A DNA stretch of 64,000 nucleotides from Kitasatospora papulosa. GTDB lineage: Bacteria > Actinomycetota > Actinomycetes > Streptomycetales > Streptomycetaceae. The notes below the pieces were generated by a model. The model made no database searches. It was not told the origin of the DNA and saw only the letters and a program-made list of their open reading frames with translations. Each line of letters opens with the position of its first letter. Positions within the stretch are counted from its first letter, which is position 1. Positions 25,985-35,977 of the stretch are shown piece by piece. Position numbers and translations under genes: made by a program. The DNA is taken from NCBI RefSeq assembly GCF_000717245.1, contig NZ_JNYQ01000014.1, forward strand, positions 1 through 64,000, in the 5' to 3' direction.

Positions 25985-28930
25985 ATGCCGCTGCTGGAGC
26001 CGAAGCCGGAAGCCCTGCGCCCGGGTACGACACGCGCGCCGTCCCCCGATCGGGTGCCCGGCCGCTGGGCGTCCGGGAGCCCGGTGGAGCTGCGGGCCGG
26101 ACTGACCGCCTTGCTCGGTCCGGAAAAGGTCCTGTGGAAGGTCTCGGACCTCGTGCGGTACGCCTCCGACGCGAGCCCGTACCGCTTCCTGCCGCAGGTC
26201 GTCGTGGTCCCCGAGGACCTGGACGACATCTCCGCGATCCTCTCGCACGCGCACGGAAACGGCCGCGGTGTCGTCTTCAGAGCGGCCGGCACGAGCCTCA
26301 ACGGCCAGGCACAGGGCGAGGACATCCTCGTCGACGTACGCCGGCACTGGACGGGTGTCGAGGTCCTCGACGGCGGCGCCCGGGCCCGGATCCGGCCCGG
26401 GACCACCGTCATGCGGGCCAACGCGGCGCTCGCCCGGCACGGACGGGTGCTGGGCCCCGATCCCGCCAGCGCCATCGCCTGCACCATCGGGGGCGTGGTG
26501 GCCAACAACGCCTCGGGCATGACCGCGGGCACCACCAGGAATTCGTACCGCACGGTCTCCTCGCTGACCTTCGTCCTGCCGAGCGGCACGGTGGTCGACA
26601 CGGGCGGGGCGGACGCCGACGAGCTGCTGCGCCACGCGGAACCACGCCTGTGCGACGAGCTGCTGGCGCTCAAGGCCGAGATCGAGGCCGACGAGGCGCT
26701 CACCGCCCGGATCCGGGCCAAGTACGAGCTCAAGAACACCAACGGCTACCGTCTCGACGCGTTCCTGGACGGATCGACCCCGGTGGAGATCCTGCGGGGC
26801 CTGATGGTCGGCTCCGAGGGCACCTTCGGATTCATCTCCGAGGTCGTCTTCGAGACCCTGCCCCTGGACCGCCACGTCTCGTCGGCGCTGCTGTTCTTCC
26901 CTTCCCTCTCGGCAGCCGCGGCGGCCGTGCCCCGCTTCAACGAGGCGGGGGCCACGGCCGTGGAGCTGATGGACGGCAACACCCTGCGTGCCTCGGTCCG
27001 GGTCGAGGGCGTCCCTTCGGACTGGGCGGCGCTCCCGCAGGGGACGGCGGCGCTCCTGGTGGAGTTCCGCGCCCCGGACGAGGACGCGCTCACCGACTAC
27101 GAGCAGGCCGCGGCCACGGTCCTCGACGGCCTCGCTCCGGTGTTCCCGACGGTCTCCGTCACCAACGCGTTCACGCGCGATCCCGGCACCGTCTCGGGGT
27201 ACTGGAAGGCGCGCAAGGCGTTCGTCACGGCCGTCGGCGGCTCACGTCCCGCGGGCACGACCCTGATCACCGAGGACTTCGCCGTCCCTCCGTCCCGGCT
27301 GTCGGAAGCCTGCGAGGCGTTGCTCGCCCTGCAGGCGGTCCATGGCTTCGACGCCGCGGTCGCCGGCCACGCGGCACACGGGAATCTGCATTTCCTGCTG
27401 GCCTTCGACGCCGCGAAGCCGGCCGACGTCGAGCGCTACGCCGCGTTCATGGACGAGTTCTGCACGCTCGTCGTCGACCGCTTCGACGGGTCGCTGAAGG
27501 CGGAACACGCCACCGGCCGGAACATCGCGCCCTTCCTGGAGAGGGAGTGGGGCCCCACCGCGACCGCTCTCATGTGGCGCACGAAGGAGGCCATCGACCC
27601 CGACGGTGTCCTGGCCCCCCGGGTCGTGCTGGACCGGGACCCGACGGCGCATCTGCGCGGACTCAAGACCATTCCCGAGGTGGAGCCGGTCGCCGACCCG
27701 TGCATCGAGTGCGGCTTCTGCGAGCCGACCTGCCCGAGCCAGGACCTCACCACCACCCCGCGTCAACGGATCGTGTTGCGCCGGGAGATGATGCGGCAGC
27801 CGGACGGCTCGCCCGTGGAGGCCGGCCTGCTGGACGCCTACGGCTACGACGCCGTGGACACCTGCGCGGGCGATTCCACCTGCAAGCTCGCCTGTCCCGT
27901 CGGCATCGACACCGGCGCGATGATGAAGGATTTCCGCCATCGTCGCCACTCCGCCCGTGAGGAGAGGGTGGCGGCCCTGACCGCGCGGCACTTCGGGTTC
28001 GTCGAGGCGTCCGCCCGGGTCGCCCTCGGCGTGGCCGACGTCGTCACCCGCCATGCCGGCGACCGGCTGATCGAGGCCGTGACCGGGGTCGCCCGCAGAG
28101 CCGTGCGTCCGGACCTGGTGCCTGAATGGCTGCCGGAGATCCCCGGCGCAGCGTCCCGCACCCTGCCGCCCACCTCCCGCGCCGGTGCGCGTGCCGTCTA
28201 CTACCCGGCCTGCGTGAACCGCGTCTTCGCCGGACCCGGCGAGGACACCGGAGCGCTGTCGCTCGCCGAGTCCGTCGTCTCCCTCTCCGCGCGCGCCGGC
28301 AGACCCGTGTGGATTCCCGAGGACGTCTCAGGGACCTGCTGCGCGACGATCTGGCACTCCAAGGGGTGAGACACCGCCAACACGATCATGGCCAACCGCG
28401 TCGTGGAGGCCGCCTGGGGCTGGACCGGAGGCGGTGCGCTGCCCCTGGTGGTCGACGCGTCGTCGTGCACCCTGGGCCTGGCCCACGAGGTGGTGCCCTA
28501 TCTCACGGAGGACAACCGGGCGTTGCACCGTGAGATGACGTTCGTCGACTCCCTCGTCTGGGCCGCGGACGAGCTGCTCCCCCGTCTGACGGTGTTCCGC
28601 CGGACGGGGTCCGCCGTCCTGCATCCCACCTGCTCGATGGAGCATCTCGGCGACGTCCGGCACCTGCGCACCGTGGCGGAGGCCTGCGCGGAGGAGGTCG
28701 TCGTACCCGACGACGTCGGCTGCTGCGGGTTCGCGGGCGACCGGGGCCTGCTGCACAAGGAGCTGACGGACTCGGCGACCGCCAAGGAGGCGGCCGAGGT
28801 ACGTACCCGCCCGTACGACGCCTACCTGTCGGCGAACCGTACGTGCGAGATCGGGATGGACCGGGCGACCGGCCACCGTTACCACTCGGCCCTCGTCGAG
28901 CTGGAGCGGGCCACCCGGCCCGCACTCTGA
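25985..28930 (+). pseudogene. FAD-linked, Fe-S D-2-hydroxyacid dehydrogenase-like oxidoreductase with in-frame TGA
   Basis: One continuous reading frame of 981 codons broken by TGA at codon 795 (28367-28369). Domains: FAD-binding PCMH/GlcD type (about 55-270, including ACTIGGVVANNASGMTAGT), FAD-oxidase C-terminal domain, two 4Fe-4S motifs (CIECGFCEPTCP from residue 573 and CAGDSTCKLACP), then a CCG-type cysteine-rich domain. The text resumes in the same frame after the TGA (DTANTIMANRVVEAAWGW) and ends with the second CCG motif DDVGCCGFAGDRG. Full-length relatives are about 970 residues. An unrepaired copy would lack the last CCG motif. Nonsense mutation or sequence error is likeliest. Confidence 0.8.
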
Positions 28931-29154
28931 CGGCGCAGCCGTGTTCCGGCGCGACCGGTGCCGGACCCACCGGGCACACGGCCGACGCCCCGTCACCACG
29001 GCGTGCGGCGGGCTCCCTCCGAAGCCGGAACAGGCCGTCACGCCGGAATAATCGGTTGCCCCGGACGGGGTCAGGAAGCGAACCTTGCACGGTTTGGTCC
29101 CCCACTGTTCCACGAGATCCACCACGGGTCTCCGCATCCGATCCTTGGGACGTC

Positions 29155-30993
29155 ATGCAGATTCGCGATCTTCCGTACACGGATCCCGGCGATCCCGACG
29201 TACGGTCCGGCCCCCGCTTCCTGTTCTGGCTCGGGCGAAGTCAGCTCGAGGGCCAGCTCAAGTCCCTCTCCTGGGGGCTGCTCCACCACTGCGCGATCGC
29301 GGGTCTCCCCCTCGCCGTCGGCCTCTCGGTGCAGGCCGTCATCGACGGTTCCGGCCGGGACCTGGTGACGGCCGGTGTCCTCCTCGTCGTCCTCGGCGTC
29401 CTGATCTCCGTCGGCGACACCATGCTCCACCGGACGGCGGTCACCAACTGGATCACCGCCGCGGCCCGGGTGCAGCAGCTGCTGGCCCGCAGGACGGCGG
29501 AGCTGGGATCCGCGCTGACCCGCAGGGTGGCGGCCGGCGAAGTGGTCGCGGTGTCCACCGGTGACGTCGAGAAGATCGGATGGTTCGTCGAGGCGCTGTC
29601 GCGCTTCCTGGCCGCCGCGACCGCCCTCGTGCTGATCTGCGTGGGGCTGGTCCTCTACCTGCCCTCGCTGGGTGTCCTGGTCGCGATCGCCACGCCCGTG
29701 CTGGCGCTCGCCGTCCTGCCGCTGCTCCCCCGGGCCACCCGCAGGGCCGATCTGCAGCGCGAGAAGGCGGGACGCGCCACGGAGCTGGCCTCCGACACGG
29801 TCGCCGGGCTGCGCGTGCTGCGCGGAATCGGCGGCGAGGAGCTGTTCCTCGGGCGCTACCGGCGGGCGTCCCAGGAGGTCCGCGAGGCCGCCGTGCGCAG
29901 CGCCCGGATGTGGTCACTCATCTCGGCGATCCAGGTGTTCCTCCCGGGCGTCCTGCTCATCTCGCTGGTCTGGTACGGCGCGACGCTCGCCCGGGACGGC
30001 CGGATCGACGTGGGCCAGCTGGTCACCGTGTACAGCGCGGCGACCCTGATGCTGTTCCCGCTGCGCAACGTGGAGGAGATCGCCATGGCGTACTCCTTCT
30101 CACGGCCGTCCGCGCAGCGCGCGGTCCGTGTGCTGTCCCTGCGTCGCACCACACGCCCGCCGTCGGCGGACGCCGAGGTGCCCCAGGGCGATCTGTACGA
30201 CCCGGTGACCGGGCTGATGGCCCCGCAGGGTGTGTTCACCGCGGTGGTCTGCGGCGATCCCGACGAGGCCGGGCGGCTGGCGGAACGGCTCGGCGGACAC
30301 GCCGAGCAGGACGAGGCGTCCGCGTCGGTTCCCTCGGTGCTGCTCGGCGGGGTGGCGCTGGACGAGCTGCCGCTCGGCACCGCGCGGACCGCCGTGCTCG
30401 TGCAGGACAAGGACCCGGTGCTGCTCTCCGGAACGCTGCGGGAGCTGCTGGACGTCCCGTCCTCGGGCGACGTGACGGCCCGGGACGCGCTCGCCGCCGC
30501 CCGCTGCGACGACGTGCTCGACGCACTCGCCCAGGCGTCCGTCGACGCGGACGGCGACCCGATGAACACCCGGATCACCGAGCGCGGCCGGTCCCTGTCG
30601 GGCGGTCAGCGCCAGCGCCTGGCTCTGGCCCGTTCCCTGGTCACGGACCCGCAGGTGCTCGTGCTCGACGAGCCGACGTCGGCGGTGGACTCGCACACGG
30701 AGGCCAGGGTCGCCGCCGGCATCGAGCAGCTGCGCCGGGGCCGTACGACGGTGGCGTTCGCCTCGTCGCCTCTGCTGCTCGACCTCGCCGACCGCGTCGT
30801 CCTCCTCCACGGGGGCACCGTCGTGGCCGCGGGGACCCACCGCGAGCTGCTTCGGCACGAACCCGCGTACCGGGCCGTCGTGACCCGCGAGACCGAGGAG
30901 GAGGCCGTGGGAACGGCCGCACAGGACCGGCTCACCACGGTCGACGGCCTCCGGCCGGCCCGTGCGTCCGAGGAAATCGAGGAGCGAGCATGA
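29155..30993 (+). CDS. ABC exporter subunit 1, ATPase domain lacking Walker A
   Basis: 612-residue permease-ATPase half-transporter with six transmembrane helices in the first ~310 residues. In the ATPase domain the usual GxxGxGKST is replaced by AVVCGDPDEAGR, without the Lys, and the H-loop His is Ser (AFASSPLL). The signature SGGQRQRLALARS and Walker B VLVLDEPTS remain perfect. It thus cannot hydrolyse ATP at its own Walker A but supplies a working signature to its partner. Its stop overlaps the partner's ATG (ATGA), so the two are translationally coupled and surely form a heterodimer. The ATG start has only GGGA upstream. Confidence 0.88.
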   Translation: MQIRDLPYTDPGDPDVRSGPRFLFWLGRSQLEGQLKSLSWGLLHHCAIAGLPLAVGLSVQAVIDGSGRDLVTAGVLLVVLGVLISVGDTMLHRTAVTNWITAAARVQQLLARRTAELGSALTRRVAAGEVVAVSTGDVEKIGWFVEALSRFLAAATALVLICVGLVLYLPSLGVLVAIATPVLALAVLPLLPRATRRADLQREKAGRATELASDTVAGLRVLRGIGGEELFLGRYRRASQEVREAAVRSARMWSLISAIQVFLPGVLLISLVWYGATLARDGRIDVGQLVTVYSAATLMLFPLRNVEEIAMAYSFSRPSAQRAVRVLSLRRTTRPPSADAEVPQGDLYDPVTGLMAPQGVFTAVVCGDPDEAGRLAERLGGHAEQDEASASVPSVLLGGVALDELPLGTARTAVLVQDKDPVLLSGTLRELLDVPSSGDVTARDALAAARCDDVLDALAQASVDADGDPMNTRITERGRSLSGGQRQRLALARSLVTDPQVLVLDEPTSAVDSHTEARVAAGIEQLRRGRTTVAFASSPLLLDLADRVVLLHGGTVVAAGTHRELLRHEPAYRAVVTRETEEEAVGTAAQDRLTTVDGLRPARASEEIEERA

Positions 30994-32771
30994 TCGGCCT
31001 GGCACCACCGGAGTACGACCCGGCCGCACCGGAGTCGGCGACGACCCTGCCGGTCGGTACGCCGACGACGGTACGGGCGTACGTGAACGCCCTGCTGCGG
31101 CGTCACCGCAGAGCCTTCGCGGTGCTGGTCGCGGTCAACGCCGTCGCGGTGATCGCGTCGATCACCGGCCCGTACCTGCTCGGCGGACTGGTCGAGGACC
31201 TCTCCGACGGGGTCACCGACCTCCACCTGGAGCGCACCGCCGCGGTGTTCGCGCTGGCGCTGGTCGTGCAGACCGTCTTCACCCGGACGATGCGGCTGCG
31301 CGGGGCCATGCTCGGCGAGGAGATGCTCGCCGATCTGCGCGAGGACTTCCTCGTACGGTCGGTCGGGCTGCCGCCCGGGGTCCTGGAGCGGGCCGGGACC
31401 GGGGATCTGCTGTCCAGGATCACGACGGACATCGACCGGCTGGCCAACGCGATGCGGGAGGCCGTGCCGCAGCTGGCGATCGGTGTGGTCTGGGCCGGGC
31501 TGCTGCTCGGCGCGCTGACCGTGACCGCCCCGCCGCTGGCACTCGCGGTGCTGATCGCGCTGCCGGTGCTGGTCGTCGGATGCCGCTGGTACTTCCGGCG
31601 GGCGCCCTCCGCGTACCGTTCCGAGGCTGCCGGGTACGCGGCGGTCGCGGCCGTCCTCGCGGAGACCGTGGACGCCGGACGGACCGTCGAGGCCCACCGG
31701 CTGGGGGCCCGGAGGGTCGCCCTGTCGGACCGGCGGGTCGCGGAGTGGACGGCCTGGGAGCGGTACACCCTGTTCCTGCGTTCGGTGCTCTTCCCCGTCA
31801 TCAACACCACGTACGTGACGATTCTCGGCGCGGTGCTGCTGCTCGGCGGCTGGTTCGTGATGGAGGGCTGGATCACCGTCGGACAGCTGACGACCGGGGC
31901 GCTCCTGGCGCAGATGATGGTGGACCCGATCGGTCTGATCCTGCGCTGGTACGACGAGTTGCAGGTGGCGCAGGTGTCCCTCGCGAGGCTCGTCGGCGTA
32001 CGGGAGATCGAGCCCGACGCGGGGGACGACCTCGTCGGCCCCGACGGCCGGGAGGTGAGGGCGGAGGAGGTGCGCTTCGGCTACCGGGCGGGGGTCGACG
32101 TCCTGCACGAGGTGTCGCTGGACGTGGCACCCGGGACACGGCTGGCGCTGGTCGGGCCGTCCGGCGCGGGCAAGTCCACCCTGGGCAGGCTGCTGGCGGG
32201 GATCTACGCGCCCCGGGCCGGTTCGGTGTCGCTGGGCGGCGCCGAGCTGTCGCGGATGACGGCGGAGCGGGTGCGGACGCATGTGGCGCTCGTCAACCAG
32301 GAGCACCACGTGTTCGTGGGTTCGCTCCGCGACAACCTGCTGCTCGCCCGTACGGACGCCGAGGACGCGGAGCTGTGGGCCTCGCTCGCGGCGGTGGACG
32401 CGGAGGGCTGGGCGAAGGCCCTCGACGCCGGTCTGGACGCGGAGGTCGGCTCGGGCGGTCTGGCCCTCACCCCGGCCCAGGCGCAGCAGATCGCGCTGGC
32501 CCGCCTGGTCCTGGCGGACCCGCACACGCTGGTCCTGGACGAGGCGACCTCGCTGCTCGACCCCCGGGCCGCCCGTCATCTGGAGCGGTCGCTGGCGCGG
32601 GTGCTGGACGGTCGTACGGTGGTGGCGATCGCCCACCGGCTGCACACCGCGCACGACGCCGATGTGATCGCGGTGGTGGAGAACGGCCGCATCAGCGAAC
32701 TGGGCAGCCACGACGAGCTGGTGGCCGCGGACGGCGCCTACGCGGCGCTGTGGCGGTCCTGGCACGGCTGA
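30990..32771 (+). CDS. ABC exporter subunit 2, intact Walker A but degenerate signature
   Basis: 593-residue partner of the preceding subunit: six transmembrane helices, then an ATPase domain with Walker A GPSGAGKST, Walker B LVLDEATS and H-loop AIAHRLHTA all intact. The LSGGQ signature has become LTPAQAQQ. Paired with subunit 1 this leaves one fully functional ATP site and one dead site. AGGAAATCGAGGAG lies upstream of the ATG. Substrate unknown. A very strong terminator hairpin follows. Confidence 0.9.
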   Translation: MIGLAPPEYDPAAPESATTLPVGTPTTVRAYVNALLRRHRRAFAVLVAVNAVAVIASITGPYLLGGLVEDLSDGVTDLHLERTAAVFALALVVQTVFTRTMRLRGAMLGEEMLADLREDFLVRSVGLPPGVLERAGTGDLLSRITTDIDRLANAMREAVPQLAIGVVWAGLLLGALTVTAPPLALAVLIALPVLVVGCRWYFRRAPSAYRSEAAGYAAVAAVLAETVDAGRTVEAHRLGARRVALSDRRVAEWTAWERYTLFLRSVLFPVINTTYVTILGAVLLLGGWFVMEGWITVGQLTTGALLAQMMVDPIGLILRWYDELQVAQVSLARLVGVREIEPDAGDDLVGPDGREVRAEEVRFGYRAGVDVLHEVSLDVAPGTRLALVGPSGAGKSTLGRLLAGIYAPRAGSVSLGGAELSRMTAERVRTHVALVNQEHHVFVGSLRDNLLLARTDAEDAELWASLAAVDAEGWAKALDAGLDAEVGSGGLALTPAQAQQIALARLVLADPHTLVLDEATSLLDPRAARHLERSLARVLDGRTVVAIAHRLHTAHDADVIAVVENGRISELGSHDELVAADGAYAALWRSWHG

Positions 32772-32786
32772 CCGGCGGTTTTCCGC

Positions 32787-32832
32787 TCCGCCTCTTGTGC
32801 GGCGGCCCGTCGGCCGTCGCACAAGAGGCGGA
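32787..32832. terminator. Very strong 21-bp hairpin terminator after the ABC pair
   Basis: A perfect 15-bp inverted repeat (32787-32801 with 32818-32832) continues inward with a G-T pair and five more GC pairs, ending in a four-base loop CGTC. It lies 16 nt after the ABC subunit 2 stop and before the NADH dehydrogenase promoter region. Confidence 0.85.
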
Positions 32833-32925
32833 CTCCGTCCCCTGCGGTGAGGATGAGGGAGTGACTGGCTCCGGATACGGGGCAGGCGAGCGATGACCGC
32901 GTAAGCCCGAGAAGGGACGCACACC

Positions 32926-34287
32926 GTGGCACGACCCAGGATTCTCGTTGTCGGCGCCGGCTTTGCCGGGGTCGAGTGCGTACGCCGGCTGGAGCGCAGC
33001 CTCGCTCCCGGCGAAGCGGACATCGCGCTCGTCACCCCGTTCTCGTACCAGCTCTACCTGCCGTTGCTCCCGCAGGTCGCCTCCGGGGTGCTCACCCCGC
33101 AGTCGGTCGCCGTGTCCCTGCGCCGCAGCCGGCGCCATCGCACCCGGATCGTGCCCGGCGGGGCCATCGGGGTGGACACGAAGGCGAAGGTGTGTGTCGT
33201 CCGCAAGATCACGGACGAGATCGTCAACGAGCCGTACGACTACATCGTGCTGGCCGCCGGCAGCGTCACCCGTACGTTCGACATCCCGGGGCTGATCGAC
33301 AACGCGAGGGGCATGAAGACCCTGGCCGAGGCCGCCTACATCCGGGACCACGTCATCTCCCAGCTGGATCTGGCCGACGCCAGTCACGACGAGGAGGAAC
33401 GGGCGTCCCGGCTGCAGTTCGTGGTGGTGGGCGGCGGGTACGCCGGCACGGAGACGGCCGCGAGTCTGCAGCTGCTGACCAGCAACGCCGTGAAGCACTA
33501 CCCCAGGCTGGACCCCGCCCTGATCAAGTGGCATCTGATCGACATCGCGCCGAAGCTCATGCCGGAGCTCGGCGACAAGCTCGGTGTCACCGCCCTGGAG
33601 ATCCTGCGCAAGCGGGGTATCGAGGTCTCGCTGGGTGTCTCCGTGGCGGAGGCGGGGCCGGACAAGGTGACGTTCACGGACGGCCGGGTGCTGCCGTGCC
33701 GCACGCTGATCTGGACCGCGGGGGTCGCGGCGAGTCCGCTGGTCGCCACCCTGGACGCCGAGACCGTGCGCGGGCGGCTGGCGGTGACTCCGGAGATGAG
33801 CCTGCCCGGTGCGGACGGCGTGTTCGCGCTCGGTGACGCGGCTGCGGTGCCCGACCTGGCGAAGGGCGACGGGGCGATCTGCCCGCCCACCGCCCAGCAC
33901 GCCATGCGCCAGGGCCGCAAGCTGGCCGACAACATCATCGCGTCGCTGCGCGGCCGGCCGATGCAGTCCTACGTCCACAAGGACCTGGGCCTGGTCGTGG
34001 ACCTCGGCGGGAGGGACGCCGTCTCCAAGCCCCTGGGCATCGAGCTGAAGGGCATGCCGGCCCAGGCCGCGGCGCGCGGCTACCACTGGGCGGCGCTGCG
34101 GACGAACGTCGCCAAGACCCGGGTCATGACCAACTGGCTGCTGAACGCGATCGCCGGTGACGACTTCGTGCGTACGGGGTTCCAGGCCCGTAAGCAGGCC
34201 ACCCTGCGCGATTTCGAGTACACCGACGCCTATCTCACGCCGGAGGAGATCCGCGCCCACACGGCGGGCGCGGACGCCCGCGGCTGA
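32926..34287 (+). CDS. ndh: Type II NADH dehydrogenase (NDH-2)
   Basis: 453-residue single-subunit flavoprotein transferring electrons from NADH to menaquinone without proton pumping. The FAD-binding motif GAGFAGVECVRRL is at residues ~10-22, a second Rossmann motif VVVGGGYAGTETAASL near 165-180, and the FAD-contact GVFALGDAAAVPDL near 300. GAAGGGA precedes the GTG. C-terminal amphipathic helices (RTNVAKTRVMTNWLLNAI) probably anchor it to the membrane. It is monocistronic, bounded by hairpins on both sides. Confidence 0.85.
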   Translation: MARPRILVVGAGFAGVECVRRLERSLAPGEADIALVTPFSYQLYLPLLPQVASGVLTPQSVAVSLRRSRRHRTRIVPGGAIGVDTKAKVCVVRKITDEIVNEPYDYIVLAAGSVTRTFDIPGLIDNARGMKTLAEAAYIRDHVISQLDLADASHDEEERASRLQFVVVGGGYAGTETAASLQLLTSNAVKHYPRLDPALIKWHLIDIAPKLMPELGDKLGVTALEILRKRGIEVSLGVSVAEAGPDKVTFTDGRVLPCRTLIWTAGVAASPLVATLDAETVRGRLAVTPEMSLPGADGVFALGDAAAVPDLAKGDGAICPPTAQHAMRQGRKLADNIIASLRGRPMQSYVHKDLGLVVDLGGRDAVSKPLGIELKGMPAQAAARGYHWAALRTNVAKTRVMTNWLLNAIAGDDFVRTGFQARKQATLRDFEYTDAYLTPEEIRAHTAGADARG

Positions 34288-34297
34288 GCCGGGTTCC

Positions 34298-34339
34298 CCG
34301 GCCCCCTCCCCCGGCCTCCGCCGCGGGGGCGGGGGCCGG
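34298..34339. terminator. Hairpin between convergent ndh and DNA ligase genes
   Basis: CCGGCCCCC (34298-34306) pairs with GGGGGCCGG (34331-34339); the loop region can pair further. It is likely bidirectional. Confidence 0.55.
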
Positions 34340-34367
34340 CGTCGTGCGCGGCGGCGTCGTGCGCGGC
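34338..34367. repeat. 15-bp tandem duplication
   Basis: GGCGTCGTGCGCGGC occurs twice without spacer (34338-34352, 34353-34367) in the gap between two convergent genes, probably a slippage product. Confidence 0.8.
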
Positions 34368-34386
34368 GGGGAGAACCACACGGCCG

Positions 34387-35922
34387 TCATCCCCGGCGGG
34401 ACAGGACCGTGCCGACGGTGTCGGCCTCCTCGGCGCTCTTGTCCTCGCGGTAGCGCAGGACGCGGGCGAACCGCAGCGTGACGCCCTCCGGGTAGCGGGT
34501 GGAGCTCTGGAGCCCGTCGTAGGCGATCTCCACGACCAGTTCGGGGCGCACCGTCACCACGTGCCCGTCGTCGCCGGTGGCCAGCTCGCGGAGCCTTTGC
34601 GTCTGCCAGCTGAGCATCGTGTCCGTGAGCCCTTTGAAGGTCTTGCCCAGCATCGCGAACGTGCCGTCGTCCCTGCGTGCTCCCAGATGCAGGTTGGAGA
34701 GCCTGCCGGTGCGTCTGCCGTGGCCCCATTCGGCGGCCAGCACGACGAGGTCCAGGGTGTGCACGGGCTTCACCTTCAGCCAGGAGGCGCCGCGGCGGCC
34801 CGCACTGTAGGGCGCCGCCGTGCCCTTGACGACCACGCCCTCGTGGCCGCGGGCCAGGGTGTCCTCGGAGAACGCCACGGCAGCCGCCCGCCGGCGCTCG
34901 TCCGCGGGGTATTCCACGGCGACGCGCCGCACGCGCATCTCCTCGGGGACCAGCGAAGCCAGATCCCGGTGACGTTCGGAGAGGGGGAGGTCGAGGAGGT
35001 CGCGTCCGTCCACGGACAGCACGTCGAAGAACACCGGGACCACCGGGACGGCGCCCGCCGCGGTGGCGACGTCCCGGCGGGACCCCACCCGGCCGGCGGT
35101 CTCCTGGAACGGCCTGGGCCTGCCGTCCGCCCCCAGGGCGATCGCCTCGCCGTCGAGGATGAACCGTTCGGCCCGAAGGCGGGTCACCGCCGCGGCGACC
35201 TCGGGGAGCCGGTCGGTGATGTCGTCGAGAGCGCGGGTGTAGACGCGAACCTGTGGCCCGTCGCGGTGCACCTGGACGCGGATGCCGTCCAGCTTCTCCT
35301 CGACGACACAGGGCCCCAGCCGGTCGATCGCCTCGGTGACCGAGCGGGAGGTGTGGGCGAGCATGGGCTGGACCGGCCGGCCGACGGTGAGCCGGAAGGA
35401 GGCGAGGGCTCCGGGGCCCTCCGCGAGCAGCGTGCGGGCGACGGGTCCCAGCGACCCGGCGAGCATGACGGCGCGCCGGACCTCGTCGCGAGGTGCTCCG
35501 GCGGCGTCCGCCAGGGCGTCGACCGCGACGGCGTCCAGTGCTCCCTGGCGCACCTCCCCGGTGAGCAGTCCGCGCAGGAAGTGCTGCTCCTGCGCGGTGG
35601 CCGCGCCGAGCAGGCGGGTCAGGCGCTCCTTGCGTGCGGCCTGCGAGCCCGGGCCGCCGAGGGCGCCGATGGCGCTGAGCTCGGCGTCCGTCCCCGCCAC
35701 GGTCAGCGTGGGTTCGCCGGCCGGGGTGACCGGGACGCGCAGGGTGCTCCACCCGATCCCGAGACGCCCCTGCGGGAGGCGGCCGGCGAGATACGGGATC
35801 ACGACGGGGACGTCGTCCGGCTCGGCGTCCCGGAAGAGCGCGGCCAGCAGGGCGGTCTTCCGGGTGCGGGCCGAGGTCGCGGCGACCTCCAGGGACACGA
35901 GGGCGATCCTGGCGAGCAGCAT
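34387..35922 (-). CDS. ligB: ATP-dependent DNA ligase (LigB-like)
   Basis: 511-residue ligase. An N-terminal helical DNA-binding domain (1-190) precedes the nucleotidyltransferase domain with the adenylated lysine in VEEKLDGIRVQ (motif I), ERFILDGEAI (III), HEGVVVKG (IV) and SWLKVKP (V), then an OB-fold domain. Architecture and length match actinobacterial LigB and human ligase I-like enzymes, not the NHEJ ligase LigD, and no Ku gene is nearby. It presumably seals nicks in repair alongside the essential NAD-dependent LigA encoded elsewhere. Confidence 0.9.
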   Translation of the reverse strand: MLLARIALVSLEVAATSARTRKTALLAALFRDAEPDDVPVVIPYLAGRLPQGRLGIGWSTLRVPVTPAGEPTLTVAGTDAELSAIGALGGPGSQAARKERLTRLLGAATAQEQHFLRGLLTGEVRQGALDAVAVDALADAAGAPRDEVRRAVMLAGSLGPVARTLLAEGPGALASFRLTVGRPVQPMLAHTSRSVTEAIDRLGPCVVEEKLDGIRVQVHRDGPQVRVYTRALDDITDRLPEVAAAVTRLRAERFILDGEAIALGADGRPRPFQETAGRVGSRRDVATAAGAVPVVPVFFDVLSVDGRDLLDLPLSERHRDLASLVPEEMRVRRVAVEYPADERRRAAAVAFSEDTLARGHEGVVVKGTAAPYSAGRRGASWLKVKPVHTLDLVVLAAEWGHGRRTGRLSNLHLGARRDDGTFAMLGKTFKGLTDTMLSWQTQRLRELATGDDGHVVTVRPELVVEIAYDGLQSSTRYPEGVTLRFARVLRYREDKSAEEADTVGTVLSRRG

Positions 35923-35977
35923 GCGGCCATCGTGCTACGTCGGGGGCCTCACCGCCCCCCGGGCGGCAGGAGGGCCG

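Noticed and set aside
28367..28369. TGA as a selenocysteine codon
   Set aside because: No clear SECIS-like hairpin immediately downstream, and the position is next to, not in, the Cys-rich CCG motifs; kept only as a remote option.
29580..30989. Long in-frame extension upstream of ABC subunit 2
   Set aside because: Lies inside subunit 1 in another frame; the real start is the ATGA overlap at 30990.
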